From a virus: DNA of 21,153 bases. The notes under the pieces were generated by a model. The model was not told the origin of the DNA and ran no database searches. It saw only the letters and a list, made by a program, of their open reading frames with translations. The stretch lies in the IMG/VR virus record IMGVR_UViG_3300033151_000360, positions 1 through 21,153 of that record. One strand, written 5' to 3'. Position 1 is the first letter of the stretch, and each line of letters starts with the position of its first letter. Positions 6,152 to 13,949 of this stretch are shown here, one piece after another. The translations under genes were made by a program, and so were the position numbers.

Positions 6152-6213
6152 AACAAAAACTTAGAGAGTAGATCTTACAAAAAACGACGAAACAACACGT
6201 TAGGAGAAGTTTC

Positions 6214-8553
6214 ATGATCCATAATATAGACAACACCACGTTTTTGCAAGCACTTTTCGGCCCCGAGTGGGACCAGGTGCATGTTAACTCGTTCTTAGTC
6301 GATCCCAGCGCGATAGCTAATGACCGTCGCGGTATATGCTGGAATACTAACCACTACGGCCCCTGGGCCACCGCTGGCGGGTTGCCGGCTGGCAATCAGT
6401 ATTTCGACATAGCAACATTCTATCCTGCAGAAGACGGCGCTATACGCCGTCGCAAAGCCTTATATAAAAGGTGCCACGTCTTTGTGCTGGATGATGTCTC
6501 GGAGAAAATTCCCGAGGACCAGGCGGCGCGGTTGCCTGCGCCATCGTGGATCCTGCGGACGTCGGCTGGTTCTAACCAGTGGGGCTACATCCTTGACCCG
6601 GTTCTCGCGGGTCGCTTTCTGGACTACACGGAAGCGGAAGTCTGCAACGCTCAAGATATTTTGATCAGTAGCGACCTGGTTCCTAGTGGTAAAGATCCTG
6701 GAATGAGAGGCGTAACCCGCCTGGTGAGATTGCCTGAGGGTCACAACTCCAAGGCGTCGAGGCTGGTTGACGGCTGGAGACCGTTCAATTGTGAGATAAC
6801 GTTGTGGAAACCGGAAAACCGAACGACACTGGAGGCTATCATTGCGCCCTTTGCCCTGGAGGGGGAGACGAACCGAACGACACTGGAGGCTATCATTGCG
6901 CCCTTTGCCCTGGAGGGGGAGACGCTCGACATGGTGCGCCGCGAGACGGTAACCGAGGGACAGCAGATTGTCTCGGATCACCCGGTTTTGGCAGTGGTTG
7001 ACGTGCTACAGGACAAGGGCGGCGGGCAATACGATGTGGTATGCCCTAACGTTGGCGATCACACGGACCATGATACCTCGGGTACAGCTATCTGGACATA
7101 CCCTGATGGTCGGGCGGGCATTAAGTGCCACCACGGTTCTTGCCTCGAATTTACAGGGGCGGGGCTGATGGCCTGGTGTCGAGAGCAGGAGGGCTGGCAG
7201 GCAGCGCGTGAGCACTTCCAGGCCGCGAGGGCAGCGGACGCGTTCCGTGATGTTGAGGCTGCCAGCGGCGCGGGTGAGAGTGGGCAGGATATGGCCCCGG
7301 TTGCAGACACACCGGAATGGGTGAATCAGTCGGAGATATTCCACAATATAGTGACGATAACCGAGGGGCGCGGCGGTTTCTTCAATCTCGAATCGCGGGC
7401 ATTCATTGACAATGGCGGCGTGATAAATTCCAACTGGGCTGAGCTTGTCGACGGCGTGTTGCCGGCAACCTGGCTACGGACTATGCCTGGTAAGATGACG
7501 GCGCAGGGCGTGGGTTGGCACCCGATAGGTGATAAGTTTATTCACCTTAACGGTCGTAAGTTGGTCAATTCCTATCGTGAGCCGCACATTATCCCGATCC
7601 AGAATGATGACCTCATTAAGAACTGGTTGTTCCTGTGCGAATATATCTATGGAGAGCACGCGAAGTTGGTCATGGATCACATGGCCTTTACCTTGCAGCA
7701 CCCTGATAGAAAAATTCGCTGGCAGGTGCTGACAGTGGGCAAGCCTCGCACAGGAAAGACGATGAGCGTTGAGCCTTTAAATTTGATCATGGGCGACGCT
7801 TCCAGTGTGGTATCTAAAGACAATTCAGGGGAGGCGTGGGGTGATGTGTTCGCAAAGTCAAAGGTCGTCATATATGAGGAGATCGATCATACCATTGACT
7901 TTGATGTTCTCAAGCCCCGGTTAGCTAATAGCGGCCTGGAGCACCTGAATATCAAGGGGCAAGGCTACCTGGTGCAGATGAACTTATATTCTATGTACCT
8001 GTTCTCGAACAAAGATGACGCATTACAGTTCGATACCGATCAAGACAAGTTGTTAGTAATCCGTGCGCCTAGTGAAAAGCTCGACGAGGCCACGTTCTAT
8101 AAGCCTTTAGGGCAGCAAATGGAGCGTAGCGCAGAGTTCTTAAGCGCGGCCTATTACCACCTGTTAAACCGGGATGTTAGCGACTTTCAGTATCACTCAT
8201 TACCTGAGCGAACCGAGGCGTTATACGCCATGCACAAGGCCTCACGGGATCAGGCTGAAGTGGCTATTCTAAGCGCCATTAAGCACCTGGATGGCCCATT
8301 CTCTCTAGGTCTAGCCGAACAGCCAGCGATCAAGAAATGGCTACGTGATAACGGCTATGGGCGGGTGCAGGATAAGAGGCTGAAGGAAGTCATGCTCTCT
8401 GGGGGCTGGGTGGGGTGCAGGGGGCAAAAGAAGATCGACGGAAAGAACGATACTCGCAGGTTTTGGGCCCCGGTTGCGGCGGTCGAAAACTTGTCATCAG
8501 TCGAACTTCATCGGCTATTTGTTGAGGCTATGGGAAATCCTTTTGGCGTCTAG
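6214..8553 (+). CDS. Primase-helicase (RepB/AEP-type primase, zinc motif, SF3-like helicase)
   Basis: 779 aa, start fixed by AGGAG before ATG 6214. The N-terminal primase-polymerase part shows HVFVLDDV, the strand turn LRTSAGSNQWGYIL, and RGVTRLVRLPEGHNSK, the usual three motifs of RepB-like archaeo-eukaryotic primases. A zinc-ribbon pattern follows: Cys277-Pro, then Cys305-HHGS-Cys310. The C-terminal helicase (DUF5906/D5-like) has Walker A GKPRTGKT (509-516), Walker B KVVIYEEID (550-558) and sensor Asn599 in LFSNKDD. It would unwind and prime the phage origin. An exact 18-residue duplication (202-219 and 220-237) lies between primase and zinc motif. It is the only large gene between the leader and the palindrome-rich region. 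Confidence 0.85.
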   Translation: MIHNIDNTTFLQALFGPEWDQVHVNSFLVDPSAIANDRRGICWNTNHYGPWATAGGLPAGNQYFDIATFYPAEDGAIRRRKALYKRCHVFVLDDVSEKIPEDQAARLPAPSWILRTSAGSNQWGYILDPVLAGRFLDYTEAEVCNAQDILISSDLVPSGKDPGMRGVTRLVRLPEGHNSKASRLVDGWRPFNCEITLWKPENRTTLEAIIAPFALEGETNRTTLEAIIAPFALEGETLDMVRRETVTEGQQIVSDHPVLAVVDVLQDKGGGQYDVVCPNVGDHTDHDTSGTAIWTYPDGRAGIKCHHGSCLEFTGAGLMAWCREQEGWQAAREHFQAARAADAFRDVEAASGAGESGQDMAPVADTPEWVNQSEIFHNIVTITEGRGGFFNLESRAFIDNGGVINSNWAELVDGVLPATWLRTMPGKMTAQGVGWHPIGDKFIHLNGRKLVNSYREPHIIPIQNDDLIKNWLFLCEYIYGEHAKLVMDHMAFTLQHPDRKIRWQVLTVGKPRTGKTMSVEPLNLIMGDASSVVSKDNSGEAWGDVFAKSKVVIYEEIDHTIDFDVLKPRLANSGLEHLNIKGQGYLVQMNLYSMYLFSNKDDALQFDTDQDKLLVIRAPSEKLDEATFYKPLGQQMERSAEFLSAAYYHLLNRDVSDFQYHSLPERTEALYAMHKASRDQAEVAILSAIKHLDGPFSLGLAEQPAIKKWLRDNGYGRVQDKRLKEVMLSGGWVGCRGQKKIDGKNDTRRFWAPVAAVENLSSVELHRLFVEAMGNPFGV
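6817..6924 (+). repeat. Exact 54-bp tandem duplication within the primase-helicase gene
   Basis: 6817-6870 and 6871-6924 are identical over all 54 bases and keep the reading frame, duplicating an 18-residue segment that begins NRTTLEAIIAPF. No synonymous difference exists between the copies, so it is very recent or an assembly artefact. Confidence 0.95.
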
Positions 8554-8914
8554 GAGAGACGGGCCGTCTGTAATGGATGGCGAGGTAGCGCGGGGTAGTC
8601 GGCTGGTATGCGGGTAACTGGGTGCGGGGTGGCTACCTCTTTCAGCTTTATAAATCATATAGTTACAGTAAAGGTAGTCAGGTAGACTATTAAAAGCTAA
8701 GTTATATGGAATCAGTAAAAGTCACGTCTGGATTAGACGGATAGAAAAAGCCACTGAGTTATATGTTATTCTATCTAGTAGAGTAAGCGAACCCCGCTAC
8801 CTCGCTTCCCCGCTCCCTCCCCGGTTTTACTGGGTTCTTGAAACGTCTATTCTGGACGCGTCTGATCGAGACGGGACGATCTCACGTCTGATCCAGACGC
8901 GTCTAATCGAGACG
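8547..8914. other. Candidate replication origin or control locus with six 15-bp palindromes
   Basis: A gene-free stretch (8554-9000) apart from the first copy, which spans the primase stop codon. Copies of CGTCT-N5-AGACG are at 8547-8561, 8725-8739, 8844-8858 (right arm GGACG), 8859-8873, 8885-8899 and 8900-8914. The last four make two abutting pairs whose starts are 41 bp apart, close to four helical turns, which favours cooperative binding on one face of DNA. An AT-rich block (about 8640-8790) could be the unwinding element. Position after the primase-helicase gene and before a rightward promoter fits an origin; a set of operators for late transcription is the alternative. Confidence 0.6.
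8580..8805. repeat. Long-range inverted repeat with GGTAG repeats
   Basis: GCGAGGTAGCGCGGGG (8580-8595) is repeated in inverted form as CCCCGCTACCTCGC (8792-8805), with one extra base. The inner part GAGGTAGC can also pair with GCTACCTC (8632-8639), giving alternative short and long stems. Further GGTAG copies occur near 8593, 8672 and 8681. The arms enclose the AT-rich block and one 15-bp palindrome. Confidence 0.6.
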
Positions 8915-8956
8915 GATGGTCGTTTTAGGCCATTTTCTTTCCGGTTTCGGCGGATT

Positions 8957-8968
8957 GTGTGTTACAAT
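8957..8968 (+). promoter_or_regulatory. Rightward promoter (extended -10) for the packaging genes
   Basis: TGTTACAAT (8960-8968) is an extended -10 element. No good -35 is present, so the promoter may depend on a protein bound to the palindromes ending 45 bp upstream. Transcripts would start near 8975 and reach the AGGAG site of the gene at 9001. Confidence 0.45.
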
Positions 8969-9000
8969 GTGGCCTCGCAACATAATTTAGGAGAAAGAAC

Positions 9001-9279
9001 ATGATTGACGAACAAGACCGACCCGCGCTTTTGGCAGCTATAGACCTGATACACGCGCACATCTATTCAGGCCCGGGTACCGCACGAGAGATATATCACC
9101 AGAACCATCCAGACCTTGAACTTGAGGAAAGTAAAGTGCTGATGGCCCACGCATACGGCTTATTAGCCTCCGAGGTGTTAGCGCCCCTTGACGCAATGAT
9201 TGCGGCGGGCTCGGTTATCGGCCCATTGCAGCAACAGCGTAACCGTGTCGCTAATCGCGATCGAATCTCGAAAGGCTGA
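9001..9279 (+). CDS. Unrecognised small protein, first gene of the rightward unit
   Basis: 92 aa with AGGAG before ATG 9001. It is helical and acidic in its first half (MIDEQDRPALLAAIDLIHAH) and ends with a basic Arg/Asn-rich tail (RNRVANRDRISKG). The segment DLELEESKVLMAHAYGLLAS suggests a helix-turn-helix-like bundle but is too weak to name. Position ahead of the terminase genes leaves a packaging-regulator role possible. Confidence 0.65.
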   Translation: MIDEQDRPALLAAIDLIHAHIYSGPGTAREIYHQNHPDLELEESKVLMAHAYGLLASEVLAPLDAMIAAGSVIGPLQQQRNRVANRDRISKG

Positions 9280-9310
9280 AATTAGCGCACCCCGGTTTAT
9301 ACGTGCTACC

Positions 9311-9751
9311 ATGCGCCGTATGACAAATCAACAACTATCGAAACCAGATGCCCGCGCGGTCAGAGACATGATCCTGTTGCGGGCTGACTGGATCCTAAAC
9401 AGCAGTATCAGGGCAGCATGTGGCTTTGTGCCGCAATTGCCGCCTGATATGGTTGACTTCACGACGGACATGAACGAACAGCGCATGGTCCCCGAGATGA
9501 AGCCACTGGCTGACCTGTTGCGGGCTGTTGCGCCTGTGATGAAACTTGAAGACGACAGACAGGCCATCGCGTTAGAGCGGAGGAAAGAGATATCAGACAA
9601 AAACGAAGATGAGGCTGAACAGATCCTGGCATTATGTGCAAGTGGTCACCTCTCGGTTATCGAGAGCACGGCCATGATCGAACAACGCAAGCCAATGATG
9701 GAAATGGCCGCAAGAACGAAGATTATAGCCGCTATGGAGGCGTTACAATGA
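9311..9751 (+). CDS. Helical protein upstream of terminase; possible small terminase subunit
   Basis: 146 aa from ATG 9311 (or 143 from 9320); neither has a clear ribosome site, and the frame is open further upstream to 9200, so the start is uncertain. The protein is all-helical: an N-terminal region (KPDARAVRDMILLRADWILN), a central segment, and a last third with ALCASGHLSVIESTAMIEQ followed by a helix. The small size, helical build and place two genes before the large terminase fit a small terminase subunit, which recognises phage DNA for packaging. No diagnostic motif proves this. Its stop overlaps the next start by 4 nt (ATGA). Confidence 0.55.
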   Translation: MRRMTNQQLSKPDARAVRDMILLRADWILNSSIRAACGFVPQLPPDMVDFTTDMNEQRMVPEMKPLADLLRAVAPVMKLEDDRQAIALERRKEISDKNEDEAEQILALCASGHLSVIESTAMIEQRKPMMEMAARTKIIAAMEALQ

Positions 9752-10047
9752 CAGACCCTAGCCAAAGTGTGGATGACACACTAAACGGCCGTGAAGAGCG
9801 TTACGGAGCCTTTACTGGACATGCGGAAATTGCGCAGTCACTCAAGGACAACATGTGGAGAGCGCCAAAGTGGGAGGACCTGGATCCGGACATGAAGGAA
9901 GCGCTGGAAATGGTACAGCACAAGGTAGCCAGGATTTTGAACGGAGATCCCACGGTTACGGACAGCTGGCATGATATCGCAGGCTGGTGCCCCGGTGCGG
10001 TTGGGCTCGGTTCTAGGCGGCCCGCCCCGGGAGACGACCATCTTTGA
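9748..10047 (+). CDS. DUF6378-like protein, possibly with a shifted C-terminus
   Basis: 99 aa from ATG 9748, which overlaps the previous stop (ATGA). The frame is open upstream, but this start gives the family beginning: LNGREERYGAFTGHAEIAQS, then REAL-like KEALEMVQHKVARILNGDP and DSWHDIAG. These match DUF6378, a small phage family of unknown function. The family normally continues after DIAGY with a short helix; here frame 0 becomes WCPGAVGLGSRRPAPGDDHL. The +1 frame stays open to a TGA overlapping the terminase start and reads more protein-like (RETTIFEGDFQG). A one-base error around 9980-10000 is possible. Confidence 0.65.
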   Translation: MTDPSQSVDDTLNGREERYGAFTGHAEIAQSLKDNMWRAPKWEDLDPDMKEALEMVQHKVARILNGDPTVTDSWHDIAGWCPGAVGLGSRRPAPGDDHL

Positions 10048-10071
10048 GGGCGACTTCCAGGGTAATACAAC

Positions 10072-11427
10072 GTGATGACAGTGGCGGCGGCGTTCAACAA
10101 AGCCGAGAAGAAACTGGCAGAGATGGAGCAGGACGCGGTTGACGCGACCTTTAGCGTGCCTTATCACGTGGTTGAGGAAGACGACTTCAACGAGTCGCAG
10201 TTTGGCACGTCCAGGCCGGTGGTGTTTTGCTCGAAGAGGCCCGAGATTGAGCACCCAGGGACCGTGTATCTCCCGGTTAAGGCCCGGCACCTGTTCAACC
10301 CCAAGCGATTTAAGGTGCCTGAAGGCGGGCGGGGATCAGCTAAGTCCCGATCAGCAGCCACGGCACTGGTTACCAGGGAGTTGCAACACAGTATCCAGGA
10401 GTCCGTACACAAGCTATTATCCGACACTGTGACGCGACTAGGCTACGATAAGCACTTTACCATCACCAATACCCACATTCGTTGCAAAAACGGCTCAGAA
10501 TTCATTTTTAGCGGTATTAAGAACAACACAAACAAGATCAAGTCGATGGAAGACGTGGACGTTTGCTGGTGCGAGGAAGCAGAGGCCATCACAGAGGCCA
10601 GCTGGCGTATCCTAACGCCTACAATCCGAGCATCTGGTTCAGAGGTATGGGTAGTGTTCAACGCGTATGACGTCGAAGATCCCACCTACACCCGGTTTAT
10701 TACTCCCTGGGCTGACATGCTGGAAGCGGACGGGTTCTTCGAGGACGACTTGCATCATGTTGAACGCATGAATTACACGGACAACCCATGGTTTCCATAC
10801 GAGTTGCAGCTGGAAATGGAGAAGATGAAACGCGAAAACTACCGTGACTACCTGCATGTGTGGCTAGGACAACCGGTGGGCGCGTCTGAGAATGCAATTA
10901 TAAATCCTCTATGGGTCAGAGCTGCCATTGATGCACACTTGGAGCTAGGCTTCAAACCAGCAGGTGTGCGTTCGATCGGGTTTGACCCAGCAGATACAGG
11001 CAACGACAGCAAAGCATACGCCGTTCGTCATGGCTCAGTCGTTACACATTGTCGCGCTTGGTTCGATGGTGACATAACGGACGCTATCACCACGGTTTTC
11101 GATGCTGCACGCGACCTGAACGCCACCGACCTGGTTTTTGATCAGGTTGGGGTGGGATCAGCGGTTAAACACCACATTAAGCTACTGGAGGGGCGCGATG
11201 CCTTCACAACAACCGGATTCCTGGGAAACGATATCCCGCAAGACCCCGCAGCCAAGTACTTGGGTGATAGGCGTATGGATGACACATTCAGAAACAGGAG
11301 AGCGCAGGCGTTCTGGTTCCTGCGAGATCGGTTTGAAAAGACTTATCGCGCAGTTGAGAAGGGTGAATACATCGACCCCAATGAGCTCATAAGCCTTGAT
11401 TCCAGCATGGAACCAGATCCAGATTGA
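10072..11427 (+). CDS. terL: Terminase large subunit, frame-0 part (C-terminal end displaced)
   Basis: 451 aa as read; the start is GTG 10072 (AGGG at 9-nt spacing) or ATG 10075. The Terminase_3/PBSX-type ATPase has Walker A GGRGSAKS (85-92) and Walker B VDVCWCEEAE (162-171), with coupling segment WVVFNAYD. The nuclease domain has Asp305 in FDPADTG and Asp357 in LVFDQVGVGSAV. It pumps DNA into the prohead and cuts it. Frame 0 ends in LISLDSSMEPDPD, losing the last conserved block with the third catalytic Asp; that block is intact in the +1 frame (11393-11563). The product as read should be a translocase without complete nuclease, unless ribosomes shift or the sequence has one wrong base. Confidence 0.9.
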   Translation: MMTVAAAFNKAEKKLAEMEQDAVDATFSVPYHVVEEDDFNESQFGTSRPVVFCSKRPEIEHPGTVYLPVKARHLFNPKRFKVPEGGRGSAKSRSAATALVTRELQHSIQESVHKLLSDTVTRLGYDKHFTITNTHIRCKNGSEFIFSGIKNNTNKIKSMEDVDVCWCEEAEAITEASWRILTPTIRASGSEVWVVFNAYDVEDPTYTRFITPWADMLEADGFFEDDLHHVERMNYTDNPWFPYELQLEMEKMKRENYRDYLHVWLGQPVGASENAIINPLWVRAAIDAHLELGFKPAGVRSIGFDPADTGNDSKAYAVRHGSVVTHCRAWFDGDITDAITTVFDAARDLNATDLVFDQVGVGSAVKHHIKLLEGRDAFTTTGFLGNDIPQDPAAKYLGDRRMDDTFRNRRAQAFWFLRDRFEKTYRAVEKGEYIDPNELISLDSSMEPDPD

Positions 11428-11563
11428 AAGCAAAGATGACATGAAGAAGCGGGGACTGAAGTCTCCAGGCCTGGCAGACTCGCTCATGTACGCATTTAGC
11501 AACCCGGCGCCATCCAAGGGCTGGGATAAACCGATAGAATATCGCAAAACAGGATACGCATAA
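11393..11563 (+). other. C-terminal end of terminase large subunit in the +1 frame
   Basis: This frame is open from 11393 to TAA 11561-11563 and reads IQIESKDDMKKRG, LKSPGLADSLMYAF and a tail ending YRKTGYA. The SPxLADSL block is the family's final nuclease motif, carrying the third acidic ligand. The stop ends one base before the portal ATG, the spacing expected for the true terminase end. The shift must lie between 11393 and 11424, perhaps at the GG of 11409-11410 or the CCAGAT direct repeat at 11413-11424. Confidence 0.85.
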
Positions 11564-11564
11564 C

Positions 11565-13949
11565 ATGAAACTAGACGAAGACAAGATACTGTCCATTGTG
11601 GGGGCTGAACTAACCCAGGCCACCAACGGGACCTTTAACAGCGAACTAGACGGTAACCGGGAGCAATCGCTTGACTACTACCTAGGCAACTTGCCCGGCG
11701 CTGCAGAAGAGGGACGGTCGCAGGCGGTTAGCACCGACGTGGCTGACGCGATCGAATGGATCCTGCCGCAGATTATCAAGGCGATGGTGGGGAAAGGTCC
11801 GATAATCACCTTCGATGCTATCTCCGCACAGGACGAAGAGCAGGCGGCGCTTGAGTCGTCTTTTGTTCACTCGGTTTTCATGAGCGACAACCCCGGTTTC
11901 TTGAACTTGTATGAGTTCGTCAAGGATGCCTTGATGCAGAAGAACGGGATTTTCAAGATCTACTTCGATGACACTCCAGAGGTGACCAAAGAGCAATACG
12001 ACGGGATCACTCAGCAACAAGCTGAACACCTGGCCATGGATCCAGCGGTTGAAGTCACGAAGATGGAACAGGATGAGCTGGTTCCTGTGCCGCCTGAAGT
12101 CATGCAGCAGTTTCAGCAGCAGATGCAGCAATACCAGCAGCAGATGCAGCAACAGCAGCAACCGCAGCAGCCAGGACAGCAGGCACCAGGACAACAGCAG
12201 CCGCAACAGCAACAGCAGCCACCGCCACCACCGCAGCAACCGCAACCGCAGCAGTTATTTCATGTGGAGCTAACGCGTACGAGTGATCGTGGGCGCGTGG
12301 TTGTTGAAGCGGTGCCGCCTGAAGAGTTCAGAGTCAATGAATACCACAACAGTTTGAACCTGCAAGATGCTCGGTTTTCAGCGCAGGTGGTGTTGAAAAC
12401 ACGATCCGAGTTGGTAGAACAGGGATACAATCGCAAAGTGATCGAAGACGCCCCAACCGGATCAGAAAATCTATACCAGCGCGAATATCGATGGAATGCG
12501 CAGGAAGAGGGCGGAACCAGCTCCGAGAATCAGTATAGTGACGATACCAGCCAGGACTTGATTGAAGTGTCCGAGTGTTACATGTTGATCGACATGGATG
12601 GGGACGGTATCGCAGAATTACACAAAATTACTACTATCGGGGGCACCAGTCCAACCGATATCCTGGATGTGGAACCGGTCGAGGAAAATCCGTTCGTGTC
12701 ATCCAGCTGTATCATTATGCCTCACAAGTTTAACGGGCTATCGATCTTCGACCGGTTGAAACAGATCCAGGATCAGAAAACCAGCTTATGGCGTAACGTG
12801 CTGGACAACCTGTACCTGCAGAACAACCGGGAAAAAGAGGTGGTTGAGGATCAAGTAAACCTTGATGACTTACTGATATCACGCCCTGGAGGCGTAAAGC
12901 GAGTCACACAGATCGGTTCGATCCGAGAGCTAGAGGTTCAACCGATCGGGCAAGAAGGGTACCAGATGTTGGGATACCTGGACACAGTCCGCACCGGGCG
13001 CGTAGGCGTATCACCTGACACCATGGGAGCGTCCCTCCCGGTTGGTGGTGACACAGCCCACGGCGTAGAGCGCATGATGAGCGCGAAAGAGGAGCTAACA
13101 GCCCTCATGATCCGATCGATAGCTGAAACAGGGCTGAAGGCAGCGTATGTCTTGATCCGAGACCTCCTGGTTCGCCACAAGCGAGGCGAGGAAGCGTTTA
13201 AGTATCGCGGTGACTGGGCACAGATCAACCCGTCCACATGGGGCAAGCGATCTCGTACAACGGTTACGGTTGGGACAGGAACCGGTGATGACATGCGGAA
13301 GCAAGGCGCTTTACGCGAGATCATCGGATACCAGGCGCAGCTTGCCGCTTCAGGTGAGACAGCCTTGGTTGGAGAGGAGCAAGGGTTCAACGCGCTGGAT
13401 GAGTTCTGTTTATCGACCGGGCTACAGGGCGGAGAAAAATACTTCCTAGATCCTAAGTCACCACAGGGCAAAGAGAAACGCGCCACTATGGATCAGAGCG
13501 CACAGGAAATGCAGCAGAAAATGGATGAGATGAACGCCAAAATTGCGGACGCGCAAACTCAGATGGCACAGGCGGAGATGGCGAAAGGACATGCAGCGCT
13601 TCAAGGGCAGCAGGTCAAGGCGCAATCCGAACAAGCCAAGGTACAGGCAGCCGAACAGCAGATGATAATGGAGGCTCAGATCTCGCAGTTGACACAGCAG
13701 CTTGATGAAGCCAAAGCGATGGCGGACGCGTTCGACAAGGACGGCCGGTTGAAACTGGACACTGAGAAGATGAACCAGGACACTCAGACCAAAATTGCTA
13801 AGCTGGAATCAGATATGGCAATAGCCATGCTGAAAATTAAGCATGATAGCGAGAAACTTCAATCCGATAACGTCAACGCTCAACTGGACAGAGCAGAGGC
13901 GGCTAAGCAACGGGAGGACACCGACGATGAGCCGGAACACCAGGAATAA
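11565..13949 (+). CDS. Portal protein (P22-like) with Gln/Pro insertion and long C-terminal coiled coil
   Basis: 794 aa. It forms the dodecameric ring through which terminase loads DNA. Family signs are the N-terminus with NREQSLDYYLGNLPG, DVADAIEWILPQIIKAMVG (58-76), the acidic strand ECYMLIDMDGDGIAELHKI, and KFNGLSIFDRLKQIQDQKTS with LWRNVLDNLYLQNN, the crown and wing segments of P22/SU10-type portals. Residues 180-230 are an insertion of almost only Gln and Pro. Residues 642-794 are a Gln/Ala/Met-rich heptad helix, matching the long barrel helix that projects into the head. The first base after the terminase +1 stop is one nt before this ATG. Both the insertion and the barrel are long for the family. 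Confidence 0.9.
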   Translation: MKLDEDKILSIVGAELTQATNGTFNSELDGNREQSLDYYLGNLPGAAEEGRSQAVSTDVADAIEWILPQIIKAMVGKGPIITFDAISAQDEEQAALESSFVHSVFMSDNPGFLNLYEFVKDALMQKNGIFKIYFDDTPEVTKEQYDGITQQQAEHLAMDPAVEVTKMEQDELVPVPPEVMQQFQQQMQQYQQQMQQQQQPQQPGQQAPGQQQPQQQQQPPPPPQQPQPQQLFHVELTRTSDRGRVVVEAVPPEEFRVNEYHNSLNLQDARFSAQVVLKTRSELVEQGYNRKVIEDAPTGSENLYQREYRWNAQEEGGTSSENQYSDDTSQDLIEVSECYMLIDMDGDGIAELHKITTIGGTSPTDILDVEPVEENPFVSSSCIIMPHKFNGLSIFDRLKQIQDQKTSLWRNVLDNLYLQNNREKEVVEDQVNLDDLLISRPGGVKRVTQIGSIRELEVQPIGQEGYQMLGYLDTVRTGRVGVSPDTMGASLPVGGDTAHGVERMMSAKEELTALMIRSIAETGLKAAYVLIRDLLVRHKRGEEAFKYRGDWAQINPSTWGKRSRTTVTVGTGTGDDMRKQGALREIIGYQAQLAASGETALVGEEQGFNALDEFCLSTGLQGGEKYFLDPKSPQGKEKRATMDQSAQEMQQKMDEMNAKIADAQTQMAQAEMAKGHAALQGQQVKAQSEQAKVQAAEQQMIMEAQISQLTQQLDEAKAMADAFDKDGRLKLDTEKMNQDTQTKIAKLESDMAIAMLKIKHDSEKLQSDNVNAQLDRAEAAKQREDTDDEPEHQE

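Noticed and set aside
6817-6924. Possible CRISPR or iteron array
   Set aside because: Only two copies, directly adjacent with no spacer, and in frame within a gene.
8725-8914. CRISPR-like repeats
   Set aside because: Units are 15-bp palindromes, some abutting, with no regular spacers and no cas genes.
9200-9310. Longer N-terminus for the possible small terminase
   Set aside because: It overlaps the previous gene in another frame and reads as non-protein-like (Ser/Arg-rich shadow); kept only as a start uncertainty.
11682-12245. Minus-strand Leu-rich ORF resembling a membrane protein
   Set aside because: It is the complement of the Gln/Pro-rich portal insertion; CAG read backwards gives Leu codons.
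13843-13926. Upstream start for the polyvalent-type protein
   Set aside because: It would lie deep in the portal gene without a ribosome site; ATG 13927 has GGGAGG.
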